The notes under the pieces: generated by a model
The model's input: only the letters and a program-made list of their open reading frames with translations
Databases searched by the model: none
Told to the model about the DNA's origin: nothing
Shown: piece by piece, positions 44,584 to 52,734 of the stretch
Layout of the letters: each line of letters begins with the position of its first letter
Numbering within the stretch: the first letter of the stretch is position 1
Program-made: the position numbers and the translations under genes
From: Nostoc sp. GT001
GTDB taxonomy: Bacteria; Cyanobacteriota; Cyanobacteriia; Cyanobacteriales; Nostocaceae
Assembly: GCF_030382115.1 (NCBI RefSeq)
Contig: NZ_JAUDRJ010000003.1
Location: 6,815,060 to 6,879,059 of the forward strand
Length of the DNA stretch: 64,000 nucleotides
Reading direction: 5' to 3'

Positions 44584-45870
44584 TTATTTGTTGACAGAAT
44601 CACTGTCAAAATTTTGACCACGATGCTCAGTTTTTACCCAGTGCGATCGCTCCTTTTGCACACACATCTTTAAAGTCGTCACAGTCATCACAGGAATCCA
44701 ATGCACCATGTATAATGAGCCTTGAATTGTTGCCCAAAGCAGAGACCATCCTCGTAAATTTTGAAATTGGTAAAGTCCAGCAATAAAGGCAATTGTCAGA
44801 ATGACACTGAGTAGTGTCTGGAGTGGAAACAGAACTGGATGATGGCTATAAAATATAGTCCAAAGTAAATCGGGAATTAGTCCAATTGGTAGAAGAAATT
44901 GCAATATAAAAAATAATAGTAAATCAATTTCTTTTGCCCAACCTAAAGTAAGAATTTGCGGAAAATAATCTAGATAACGCTGATAGCCACCTTCAGCCCA
45001 ACGACAGCGTTGATGCCAAAGTTTTTCCCAAGTAGTTACACCTTCTTCCTGAATTGATGGAACTGTAACAAACTCAATTCCCACACCTGCTAAATAGAGT
45101 TTGAAACAAAGATCCAAATCATCGGTGACAGTGTTCTCATTCCAACCTTGACACTTTTCTAATAATTTCCGACGAACTAACATCCCATTCCCGCGCAGTT
45201 CAGACATTCCACCGATAGCAATGCGATGGGTTTGTAAAAAGCTATCACAGCACATTTCCATCTGCTGACAACGGGTTAAGAAGTTAGTATTAGCATTAGA
45301 AATCGCTTTTCGCACTTGCACTGCACCGATCGCTTGCTTCTGGAACAAAGGTACTGTTTGCTGGAGAAAATTGGTAGGTAATTGAGCATCAGCATCGCAG
45401 ACTAGAATAATCTCCCCTTGGGTAAAGGGAAACACCGCATTCAATGCCCCTGATTTACCACCTTTTGATTCCCGTCGATGAACTTGTAAAGCTGGAAATT
45501 GAGTTTGTAATTCCCTCAATATCTGGTAAGTTTCATCGGTACTACCGTCATCAACAATCCAAATATCTAGGGAATCGCTTGGATAATTCAATTGGCATAA
45601 GCTGTAAACTAGATCAGCCAAGACTAGACTTTCATTTTTAGCCGGAACTAAAATCGAGACTAGCGGTAAATAAATCTCATTCTGCATCACTGCTGCCACT
45701 GGTTTAGCTAACAGCATCCGTAACGTTTGCACAGTCAGGATTGCCGTTAATCCCAGCATCAACCATTGTGTTTTTGGTAGCCAGTGCAGCAAACTCACGC
45801 CACCCCAGACTAATAAAACTACTATGGTTGCTTTGAAACGGCGATGAAAGCTAATGGTGCTTCTTCCCAC
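44584..45870 (-). CDS. Membrane glycosyltransferase family 2
   Basis: A 428-residue processive-type GT2. Two N-terminal membrane helices (about 15-60), a cytoplasmic catalytic domain with VSILVPAKNES, IVDDGSTDET, the CDADAQ metal site, TDDLDLCFK and the QRCRWAEGG acceptor motif, then three or four C-terminal helices. The motif set is that of cellulose/hyaluronan synthase-like enzymes using nucleotide sugars. No polymer export genes adjoin it. Its final codons are duplicated at 43935. Confidence 0.92.
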   Translation of the reverse strand: MGRSTISFHRRFKATIVVLLVWGGVSLLHWLPKTQWLMLGLTAILTVQTLRMLLAKPVAAVMQNEIYLPLVSILVPAKNESLVLADLVYSLCQLNYPSDSLDIWIVDDGSTDETYQILRELQTQFPALQVHRRESKGGKSGALNAVFPFTQGEIILVCDADAQLPTNFLQQTVPLFQKQAIGAVQVRKAISNANTNFLTRCQQMEMCCDSFLQTHRIAIGGMSELRGNGMLVRRKLLEKCQGWNENTVTDDLDLCFKLYLAGVGIEFVTVPSIQEEGVTTWEKLWHQRCRWAEGGYQRYLDYFPQILTLGWAKEIDLLLFFILQFLLPIGLIPDLLWTIFYSHHPVLFPLQTLLSVILTIAFIAGLYQFQNLRGWSLLWATIQGSLYMVHWIPVMTVTTLKMCVQKERSHWVKTEHRGQNFDSDSVNK

Positions 45871-45878
45871 TTTATTGG

Positions 45879-46300
45879 TTATATCCTTTCGGTTCGTGGC
45901 TTATTCCTGCGACGTAATAATAGCATCGTCACTGCTCCCAGCACGAAACCGCCCACCCCGGCTGCAACTGCTAGAATCCGCCCCAATTGTTGAGCAGCAT
46001 TCAACACTGGGTTATTCAACAGATTTAATCTTAATACGACTAAGTGGCAGTTGAGCGTAGTCGAAACTCCACAATCACCTAGGAGTAAATGTTTCGGCTC
46101 CCTTCCCTACGGGACGCTACGCGTAGCTTTCTTCCCCGGAGGGGTACGACTACGCTCAGGGCATGTCGCTCAACAACCAGGCAGAAGGTTTCCGCAGATA
46201 CCCACCGCAAATCTGGTACACTATCTTTTAGTTGGCGCTGTCGCAAAATCTCAACTCCCGCGACTGTCGCCACTCTATAAATTTTTTCCAGCACATACAC
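45879..46300 (-). pseudogene. Small membrane protein gene interrupted by a repeat
   Basis: Two pieces lie on the minus strand. 46300-46170 encodes MYVLEKIYRVATVAGVEILR and onward to SVPDLRWVSAETFCLV. 46030-45879 encodes LLNNPVLNAAQQLGRILAVA, then a Gly/Ala/Leu membrane helix and RRRNKPRTERI-stop. About 130 bases of the palindromic GCGTAGTCG-type repeat lie between, and the two frames differ. One gene split by repeat insertion is the simplest reading, but two unrelated remnants are possible. Confidence 0.45.
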
Positions 46301-46310
46301 AAGCTTTAAT

Positions 46311-46443
46311 TTACAGCAGTTTGCAGCTAAATGAGGTACAGAACTAAGGATTCACAAATCAAATTATTCTTCTCCCTCCTGCCTCCTGCCTCCTGCCTCA
46401 AAACCAGTGACTTTGTACCTCATACAAAAGAAAACTGCTGTAA
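46311..46443. mobile_element. MITE-like element (TTACAGCAGTTT ends)
   Basis: TTACAGCAGTTT (46311-46322) is complementary to 46432-46443, and ATGAGGTACA (46332 onward) to TGTACCTCAT before the right end, giving a roughly 30-bp imperfect terminal repeat. Three CCTCCTG heptamers lie inside. No coding capacity. Confidence 0.75.
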
Positions 46444-46522
46444 TAGGGTGCGTTATGGAATTTATTCCTAACTCACCGAAATTCTCTGACGGTGTGTTAC
46501 GCTGACGCGATAACACACCCTA
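46444..46522. mobile_element. MITE-like element (TAGGGTGCGTTA ends)
   Basis: 79 bp bounded by TAGGGTGCGTTA and TAACACACCCTA (one mismatch), containing the palindrome GGTGTGTTA/TAACACACC. It directly abuts the previous element. The remaining bases to 46677 are repeat-free and without a gene. Confidence 0.75.
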
Positions 46523-46677
46523 CAAAATGAGATTATTGAGTTAAGAGGCTGAGAAATCTAAACTTTGCCGAATTGAGGAAAGGAAGATGGTGAGAAATCT
46601 TTGCTCATAGTTGCAACTGGTGATCTGGGTTAGAACTAACTTAGCGATCGCCACAGTGACAAGATAATTCAAATGGC

Positions 46678-47376
46678 TCAAGGCTGAATAGTCTTCGCCG
46701 ACTGGTTAAATAACAATTCTCGTAACTTATCTGGATCGAGCGCTTCAGTTTTGAATGCTTCTGCTTTCTCGTAAGCGCGAATTGTTGCCGGACGGGCTTT
46801 AATTGCCTCAAACCAGCGTTTAACATGAGGAAAATCCTCTAGTTTTTGACTTTGGAGTTCATGAGGCACAATCCAGGGATAAGCAGCAATATCGGCGATG
46901 GAATAATCGCCAGCCACAAATTCTTTATCTGCTAGTTGCTTATTTAGCACTGCATATAAGCGTCCTGTCTCATTCACGTAGCGGTTAATGGCATATTCAA
47001 TCTTTTCGGGAGCATAAGTACTAAAGTGATGATTTTGTCCCGCCATTGGCCCTAATCCTGCCATTTGCCAGAACAACCATTGTAAAACTTGAGTGCGATT
47101 ACGTAAATCTTGGGGGATTAATTTCCCGGTTTTTTCTGCCAAATATAGCAAGATTGCCCCAGACTCAAATATCGAAATTGGTGCGCCTCCATCTGCTGGT
47201 TCGTGGTCAACGATCGCAGGCATACGATTGTTAGGAGAAATCTTCAGAAATTCTGGCTTAAATTGATCTCCAGCCGCAATATTCACAGGAATTATAGTGT
47301 ATGGTAAGCCTACTTCTTCCAAGAAAATTGTAATTTTATGACCGTTTGGAGTTGCCCAATAGTAAAGTTCAATCAT
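46678..47376 (-). CDS. Glutathione S-transferase, YfcG/YghU-like
   Basis: A 232-residue enzyme of the nu-class GST group, which in E. coli acts as a glutathione-dependent disulfide reductase. The N-terminus MIELYYWATPNGHKITIFLE has the Thr-Pro-Asn-Gly active-site motif. SPNNRMPAIVDHEPADGG and FESGAILLYLAEKTG bind glutathione. LQWLFWQMAGLGPMAGQNHH starts the helical domain. ATG 47376 gives the family start; an ATG eight codons upstream is less likely. Monocistronic. Confidence 0.92.
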   Translation of the reverse strand: MIELYYWATPNGHKITIFLEEVGLPYTIIPVNIAAGDQFKPEFLKISPNNRMPAIVDHEPADGGAPISIFESGAILLYLAEKTGKLIPQDLRNRTQVLQWLFWQMAGLGPMAGQNHHFSTYAPEKIEYAINRYVNETGRLYAVLNKQLADKEFVAGDYSIADIAAYPWIVPHELQSQKLEDFPHVKRWFEAIKARPATIRAYEKAEAFKTEALDPDKLRELLFNQSAKTIQP

Positions 47377-47437
47377 GGTTCTTTTCCTAAAATTGTGCAA
47401 TTGTTTTGTAGGTTAATAGTGTATTCCAGACATTTCT

Positions 47438-47564
47438 TAATTACGAATTGCGAACTTGTACTGAGTTTCGACTTCGCTCAACTACCGCGTAGCCGTAAAG
47501 CCTGCGGCATAGCTACGCTTCGGGCGCAGCCTCTCCAAGAGTTGTATTACGAATTACGAATTAG
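47438..47564. repeat. 127-bp dispersed repeat (copy 1)
   Basis: Identical except for three bases to the reverse complement of 62221-62347. It contains TTTCGACTTCGCTCAACTA and CGGGCGCAGCCTCT cores also found in other repeats here. It overlaps the 3' end of the methyltransferase gene, supplying its stop codon. Confidence 0.93.
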
Positions 47565-48330
47565 ATTGTGGTGCTTTTGCGATCGCAGCCCAAACTCTAT
47601 GGTGAACCTGAAGAATTGGTGTAGGATATTGTGTTTCGAGCAATGTTGCCAATTCCTGGTCAAATACTTCTACTTTTTCTGGTGTCAAACTGGCTCCCAC
47701 ACCAGCACTCGCCCGAATTCGTCCCCGCCAGTCTTCGTGTGTATAAGAGACAAATACATCGTAAGAAAATGTGCGGATTTCTCGGAATCCTCCTTCGCCA
47801 ATATCTTGTAACCACTGGGGATACAATCCATTACCGCCGTCCAAATTCCACGCGGGATTATGAGCTTTGATCAGTCGTTCTGTTGCTTGAACTACATTAC
47901 CTTTTAAGGGTATCCAATCAAAATGTGCGATCGCGAGCAAGCCATTTACTCTCAATATACGAGTAATTTCCTGGACAGCACGTGGACGGTCAAACCAATG
48001 CCAACACTGTCCAGCTGTCACCACATCTGCGCTGGCGTCTGGTAACTCGGTATCCTCGGCAGTTGCGACTCGATAATCTACTTTCAGTTGGACAGCTTCG
48101 CTTAACAGTCTCGCTTGTTCTAAAAGTGAGGCTGATGGATCTATGGCAATTACATCAGCACCTCTATCGGCAAAGCCCCGCGCTAGTGTTCCTGTTCCGG
48201 TGCCGAGGTCAACAATATTCTGCCCTGGTAAACCTATACCATATTCAGACAGTTTGTTAAATAATGAACTGGGAAAGCCAGCGCGGTGTTTTGCATAATC
48301 AGTAGCAGTTGCACCAAAATCAATTTTCAT
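47554..48330 (-). CDS. Class I SAM-dependent methyltransferase
   Basis: A 258-residue methyltransferase of the Methyltransf_11 type. Motif I is VDLGTGTGTLARGFA, with VIAIDPSASLLEQAR as the acidic post-I strand; ATAEDTELPDASADVV and GQCWHWFDRPRAV follow. GQ-x-HWFD is common in small-molecule (ubiquinone/tocopherol-like or tellurite-type) methylases, but the substrate is unknown. The last two or three codons are supplied by the dispersed repeat, so the C-terminus may be slightly altered. Confidence 0.88.
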   Translation of the reverse strand: MKIDFGATATDYAKHRAGFPSSLFNKLSEYGIGLPGQNIVDLGTGTGTLARGFADRGADVIAIDPSASLLEQARLLSEAVQLKVDYRVATAEDTELPDASADVVTAGQCWHWFDRPRAVQEITRILRVNGLLAIAHFDWIPLKGNVVQATERLIKAHNPAWNLDGGNGLYPQWLQDIGEGGFREIRTFSYDVFVSYTHEDWRGRIRASAGVGASLTPEKVEVFDQELATLLETQYPTPILQVHHRVWAAIAKAPQSNS

Positions 48331-48364
48331 ACCTGCAAAACTATTTTTGTAACAATTGTTTAGG

Positions 48365-48781
48365 TTAGAAGTTCTCTACCCACGGACGTAGTTTTACTTC
48401 ATCCTGTTGATTTGCATGAATACTACCATCTAATTCAATAATTAGTAATTTTTCGTGACAATAAAAATCAGTGATATATCTACCAATATTATGTTGTCTG
48501 CGAAATTTTATATTTAACAAACGTCTATTTCTTAAACATTTCCATAATATTTCTTCTGCTGGTGTTTGTTGTTTTCTTAACTTGCGGGCGCGTTCTAATA
48601 ATACTTTCGGAATTTGTCGGTTACTACCAGCTAATTTAGAGATTTCTGCCCTCACCCCTAGCCCCTCTCCCTCTGGGAGAGGGGAACAAGATAAATCTTG
48701 TTGATATTTATTCTCTTCTTCCTCTTCTTCTTGACTCCCTCTACCTTTGGGAGAGGGTTGGGGTGAGGGCTGATATTCCAT
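48365..48781 (-). CDS. DUF559 endonuclease-like protein, altered at both ends
   Basis: 138 residues. The core (LLERARKLRKQQTPAEEILW, then FRRQHNIGRYITDFYC and IELDGSIHANQQ) is the DUF559 domain, a very short patch repair-like nuclease fold. The N-terminal 45 residues (PSPQPSPKGRG and SCSPLPEGEGLGVRA) are translated from an inverted repeat at 48648-48770. The C-terminus ends early with DEVKLRPWVENF, missing the last strands of the domain. Probably non-functional. Confidence 0.7.
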   Translation of the reverse strand: MEYQPSPQPSPKGRGSQEEEEEENKYQQDLSCSPLPEGEGLGVRAEISKLAGSNRQIPKVLLERARKLRKQQTPAEEILWKCLRNRRLLNIKFRRQHNIGRYITDFYCHEKLLIIELDGSIHANQQDEVKLRPWVENF

Positions 48782-48970
48782 AATTCTGCACCTACAACAA
48801 ACTCATTTGTCCCCTTATCTTTCCCCTTTTTTATCCAGACTTAGAGCGGTTATAAGTTTTGATTAATCTTTTAGACAATGCAAATTATCAAAAAGTTGCT
48901 GCACATCTACACCCACTTGCGATCGCAGCTTAATTTCGATACTTTTTTTAAAGTAACCTATACAATGGAC

Positions 48971-49002
48971 GGCTGCTACCCCCAGCAAGGGAGGCAGCAG
49001 CC
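48971..49002 (-). terminator. Stem-loop after the ferredoxin gene
   Basis: GGCTGCT (48971-48977) pairs with AGCAGCC (48996-49002), with extra CCC/GGG pairing inside. It lies about 90 bases past the ferredoxin stop. No T tract, so terminator is tentative. Confidence 0.45.
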
Positions 49003-49090
49003 TAATGAGCAGCATTTCCATCCAGAGAAACGAGATTTGAAAAGGGTTTGGGCTTAAGTTGATACCAACGCCCTCAACCCTCAACTCCTC

Positions 49091-49390
49091 TTAACCTTGA
49101 AGCGCATCCTCTTGATGGGTTTCGATTACACAGTCAGAAGTGGCATAAGCAACGCAGGTGAGGACAAATCCCGCCTTAATTTGATCGTCGTCTAAGAAGT
49201 TCTGATCGTCTTGGTTGACTGTACCTGAAATCAGCTTGCCGGTGCAGCTAGAGCAAGAACCAGCGCTACAGGAATAGGGCAAGTCAAGATCATAGTCATT
49301 GTTAGCAACCTCTAAGATGATCTCGTCATCAGGGACTTCAATTATGTGTTCGCCGTCTGGAGTACGCAATGTAACGTTGTAAGTTGCCAT
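49091..49390 (-). CDS. Plant-type 2Fe-2S ferredoxin (photosynthetic type)
   Basis: A 99-residue soluble electron carrier. Cluster ligands C-x4-C-x2-C in [15 protein letters not shown] and the distal Cys in FVLTCVAY are complete. The acidic [11 protein letters not shown] surface for FNR binding is conserved. It resembles PetF more than heterocyst FdxH, with unusual Ser residues around the cluster ([10 protein letters not shown]), so it may be a secondary isoform. Monocistronic, with hemD upstream in the same direction. Confidence 0.92.
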   Translation of the reverse strand: MATYNVTLRTPDGEHIIEVPDDEIILEVANNDYDLDLPYSCSAGSCSSCTGKLISGTVNQDDQNFLDDDQIKAGFVLTCVAYATSDCVIETHQEDALQG

Positions 49391-49493
49391 GTAAAAATTC
49401 CTAACTCAATATAAACTCCATTTTTGATACTACGGGTTTATGTGCAGCTAGTCTAGAGTGAAATCTGGTTGATTATTCTATATCCTGAAAAGC

Positions 49494-50348
49494 TTAGTCT
49501 GAACTGGAAGTAAGAGTAAAAAATGCTGCGATCGCTTCAGCAAATCCCTCAAATGAACTATAATCTCTAGCCACGATAGAGACATTCATACCCAACTTTT
49601 GGGCATTAGCAGTTGTATAAGGGCCAAAACATGCAATCACACAATGTTCATAATCGCTTTGTGAGTTGACCATTGTCAAAAAGCTTTCTACTTCCGCCGT
49701 GCTACTAAAGGCAATTACATCAATAATTCCTTCACGCATCAGGTTTAATTCCATACCGTAGATAGTTTTATCTAAGCCCTGCGTAATATATGTGGGTACG
49801 CGAGTTACTTTTATGCCCAATTGTTGCAAATCTGTAATTAAATTGGGTACAACATCAGGCTCAGACAAACCCACAACCTCTGGAGCCGGGATCAGCACTT
49901 TTTTCTCATGAATTTGCGGCAGTTTCGCTAATTCAGCCACAATTCCGGCTGGGCTAGGTTCGGTTGGGATTAAATCTACCTTGCCACAAAAAGACAATAA
50001 GCTTTCTGCGTCTTTTCCTAAAGCACATAAGTGACATTTTTCCACCGCAGAGGTGGGAATATTTAAATCATTCATGCGGTGAAAAAATGCAGTGATGCCA
50101 TTTCTACTTGTAAAGATAATCCAATCAAATTCGTCTATGCGGGCTAAAGCTGCATCTAACTGAGTATATTTTGATAAATAGCAGGTTTCGATGGTAGGCA
50201 TGAAAACAGGTAAAGCACCTTTTTTAATGATTTGTTCGGATAACCTATAAGCATAATTTCTCGGTGCTGTTACTAAAATTCTTTTGCCATAGAGAGGTAA
50301 GTTTCTAGATGGAGTCAACAGGTTGATTTCTCTTGATTCGGTGTGCAT
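49494..50348 (-). CDS. hemD: Uroporphyrinogen-III synthase
   Basis: A 284-residue two-lobed protein that cyclises hydroxymethylbilane with ring-D inversion, giving the precursor of haem, chlorophyll and bilins. Conserved parts: LYGKRILVTAPRNYAYRLSE, IIFTSRNGITAFFHRM, CALGKDAESLL, DVIAFSSTAEVESF and ACFGPYTTANAQKLG. The family is poorly conserved overall, but these blocks fit. Length is normal plus a short N-terminal extension. Confidence 0.88.
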   Translation of the reverse strand: MHTESREINLLTPSRNLPLYGKRILVTAPRNYAYRLSEQIIKKGALPVFMPTIETCYLSKYTQLDAALARIDEFDWIIFTSRNGITAFFHRMNDLNIPTSAVEKCHLCALGKDAESLLSFCGKVDLIPTEPSPAGIVAELAKLPQIHEKKVLIPAPEVVGLSEPDVVPNLITDLQQLGIKVTRVPTYITQGLDKTIYGMELNLMREGIIDVIAFSSTAEVESFLTMVNSQSDYEHCVIACFGPYTTANAQKLGMNVSIVARDYSSFEGFAEAIAAFFTLTSSSD

Positions 50349-50515
50349 TGGTTCATCTCCTATTTCATTGCTATTCCACCTTAGAACGCAATACGCTTGA
50401 AATTTTCCCTTTCACCGACCATGTACATCGCTTCAAATCTGAAAAAGAATCTAGAGATGTAGCATTACTAGGTCTCTACAAGGGTTTTAGATAACGCATA
50501 TTTAATTTCACTCCT

Positions 50516-50692
50516 ATGTCTATTCAGCAAGACCAAAAAGCTGATGTAAATCCTAGCCATTTTTCTAGGATGAATTCTCCCCATTTTTCCGATGCCATCT
50601 GTGTTGATAAAACGGCACGATATGAACATCTAAGAAAGTTGGCAGAAAAATCTTATGTCTTCATTACTGGCTTTGTCAAACAGTTTAGCTGA
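50516..50692 (+). CDS. Possible 58-residue leader ORF before the HtrA-like operon
   Basis: ATG 50516 opens a 58-codon frame (MSIQQDQKADVNPSHFSRMN, later DKTARYEHLRKLAEKSY) ending at 50692, overlapping the next start (50655) by 38 bases. No ribosome-binding site is obvious and no family is recognised. It may be a small coupled gene, a leader peptide or chance. The remaining bases from 50349 hold the hemD/operon divergent promoter region. Confidence 0.3.
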   Translation: MSIQQDQKADVNPSHFSRMNSPHFSDAICVDKTARYEHLRKLAEKSYVFITGFVKQFS

Positions 50693-51566
50693 CACCGTAG
50701 AACAAGCTGGAAGTGCTGTAGTTGCGGTAAATGGCGGTACTCGTGTTTCCCAAAGTGGCATTCACTGGCGTAATGGCATTATTGTTACCTCTGATGAGTG
50801 CCTCCAGCGCTATGACAATATCACCATTACCTTATCAAATGGTAGTACTGCACCAGTAACACTCGTCGGTCATGACTCTAGCACCGATATAGCTGTTTTT
50901 AAGCTAGAAAATGTAGAAATACCCGTGGCAAAAGTTGGCGATGCTAAAACGCTCAAAGTTGGGCATCTGGTATTAGGACTGGCAAGAGGTGGCGAAGGTG
51001 ATTTAAGAGCGGCGATGGGTGCAGTGAGTGTGGTTAGCGGTGCTTGGCGGAGTATGAATGGCGGGAATATTGACCAATTCATCCGCCCAGACATCACCTT
51101 ATACTCTGGCTTTGCAGGTGGGCCGCTCGTAGATGCGGCGGGTTTTGTGGTAGGCATGAATACATCGGGGCGGCGTGGTACTGCTCTGACTATTCCTACT
51201 GCTACAGTCGATCGCGTAGTTGACCAATTAGTAGCAAAAGGACGCATTTCTAAGGGCTACTTGGGTGTGGGAATGCAACCTGTGCGTTTACCAAATAACC
51301 TGAAAACTGCTCTCAATTTAAGTTCGACAACTGGGGTAATTGTTGTCAACGTTGAAGCTGCGGGGCCTGCTGACAATGCAGGTGTGCTGCTTGGCGATGT
51401 TTTGGTAACGTTCGATGGCGTAACTGTGGGCGACACAGGTGATGTGTTGGCGCTGCTCAATAGTAGCGATCGCATTGGTAAAGCTGTCAACGTGCAAGTT
51501 GTTCGGGGTGGAGTGTTAATTGAGTTAGCGATCACAGTTGGCGAACGACCTACAAAGGAGGAATAA
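50655..51566 (+). CDS. HtrA-like S1C pseudoprotease with PDZ domain
   Basis: A 303-residue protein with the fold of DegP/HtrA proteases but without its catalytic residues. Where the family has TN-x-HV this has T45-SDEC-L, so His is E48. The Asp survives (D78 in SSTDIAVFKLE). GNSGGPL has become GFAGGPLVDAAG, so Ser is A154. A PDZ domain follows (about 210-295, YLGVGMQ, AGPADNAGVLLGDVLVTFDG). No signal peptide, so it is cytoplasmic. It probably binds exposed C-termini or regulates the active paralogue downstream. Confidence 0.88.
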   Translation: MSSLLALSNSLADTVEQAGSAVVAVNGGTRVSQSGIHWRNGIIVTSDECLQRYDNITITLSNGSTAPVTLVGHDSSTDIAVFKLENVEIPVAKVGDAKTLKVGHLVLGLARGGEGDLRAAMGAVSVVSGAWRSMNGGNIDQFIRPDITLYSGFAGGPLVDAAGFVVGMNTSGRRGTALTIPTATVDRVVDQLVAKGRISKGYLGVGMQPVRLPNNLKTALNLSSTTGVIVVNVEAAGPADNAGVLLGDVLVTFDGVTVGDTGDVLALLNSSDRIGKAVNVQVVRGGVLIELAITVGERPTKEE

Positions 51567-51627
51567 TCCCAAATTGGGATGAGTTTAACTAGCTTTGTGA
51601 AGATTTATCTAAATTTTCTATTCATTT

Positions 51628-51860
51628 GAGCTTCTGAACTCAAAACTTTGACCTCTGAACACGGAACTTTGACCTTTTTGCTCAAATGTTTAAACTTTGA
51701 ACGTGGAACTTCGACTTTTTTGCTTGAACATTCAAGCTTTGAACGCGGAATTTTGACCTTTTTGCTCAAACGTTCAAGCTTTGAACTCGGAACTTTGACC
51801 TTTTTGCTCGAACATTGAGCTTCTGAACTCGGAACTTGCACCTTTTTGCTGGAACGTTTG
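51628..51860. repeat. 42-bp tandem repeat array (about 5-6 degenerate copies)
   Basis: Tandem units of about 42 bp with core GGAACTTTGACCTTTTTGCT, then TGAAC-x-GGAACTT again. Contiguous with no spacers. The minus strand gives an open lysine-rich 14-residue repeat (SSKKVKVPSSK), but this is a repeat effect. It fills the gap between the two HtrA-like genes. Confidence 0.85.
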
Positions 51861-51897
51861 ATTGATTTTACTTTGACACGCTCAAAAACTGTATAAC

Positions 51898-52734
51898 ATG
51901 GCAAACACAACATTAACTAACGTCGCTGCGGAACTGACAGAGGTAGCTGCTAAATTACGCCTACGCACTGTCAAAGTAAAAAGCGGCTCTCTGGGAGTCG
52001 GTTCTGGCGTAATTTGGCAACCTGACGGACTAATTATCACTAATGCCCACGTGGCAACCAGCAATCGCGCAACTGTGGAATTAGCAGACGGAAGGGTATT
52101 TGATGCGGTGCGTACACAATTCGATCCACAGCAGGATTTAGCAGCCCTGAAAATTGTTGCCACTGATTTAACTGCTGCAACTATCGGCAATTCTGAAGCG
52201 CTACGAGTGGGTGAATTAGTCTTAGCGGTGGGTAATCCCTTTGCTGACAGTGGCGCTGTGACAACTGGAATTATCCATGCAAATAATCCACGAGCAGTTA
52301 TGGCCGATTTGCAGCTGTATCCTGGTAATTCTGGGGGGCCACTTGCCGATTGTCAAGGCTTTGTCGTGGGAATTAACACGATGATTGCTAATGGTTTGGC
52401 TGTGGCAGTTCCCAGCAACACCGTTGAGCGTTTTTTACAGGGAAATAGTCGTCCGCGGCTGGGAGTTACACTGCAACCTGTGCTTTTAAGTAGGCGTAGC
52501 TTGGGTTTATTGGTGCTGTCAATTTTACCTAACAGTGCAGCAGAAAATGCTGGTGTGCAAATCGGCGATGTTTTAATTGGAGTTTCGGGGCGATTATTCA
52601 CTAGCATGAATGATTTAACCAAATATCTCCATGAAAGTAAAGGATCTGTGCCGCTACAACTCTTACGCGGTAGACAGCAATTCGTGATTTATGTTGCCGT
52701 GCAGTCCGATAAAACTGCTGTGGAGGCGACATGA
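51898..52734 (+). CDS. HtrA-like S1C serine protease with PDZ domain
   Basis: A 278-residue protease with the full triad: H51 in LIITNAHVA, D80 in PQQDLAALKI and S145 in YPGNSGGPLAD. A PDZ domain follows (about 185-265, RLGVTLQPV, SAAENAGVQIGDVLIGVSG). No signal peptide, so cytoplasmic quality control or cleavage of a regulator are likely. Its stop overlaps the start of the LuxR-type regulator (ATGA at 52731-52734), so the two are translationally coupled. The inactive paralogue lies upstream across a tandem repeat. Confidence 0.92.
   Translation: MANTTLTNVAAELTEVAAKLRLRTVKVKSGSLGVGSGVIWQPDGLIITNAHVATSNRATVELADGRVFDAVRTQFDPQQDLAALKIVATDLTAATIGNSEALRVGELVLAVGNPFADSGAVTTGIIHANNPRAVMADLQLYPGNSGGPLADCQGFVVGINTMIANGLAVAVPSNTVERFLQGNSRPRLGVTLQPVLLSRRSLGLLVLSILPNSAAENAGVQIGDVLIGVSGRLFTSMNDLTKYLHESKGSVPLQLLRGRQQFVIYVAVQSDKTAVEAT

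Noticed and set aside
48863..49084. 73-residue frame downstream of the ferredoxin gene
   Set aside because: Overlaps the hairpin after the ferredoxin gene and has no family resemblance.
51628..51860. Possible CRISPR-like array
   Set aside because: Units are contiguous and degenerate with no unique spacers, and no cas gene is nearby.
51605..51913. Lysine-rich 102-residue open frame on the minus strand
   Set aside because: It is the translation of the 42-bp tandem repeat, has no ribosome-binding site and overlaps the start of the active protease gene.
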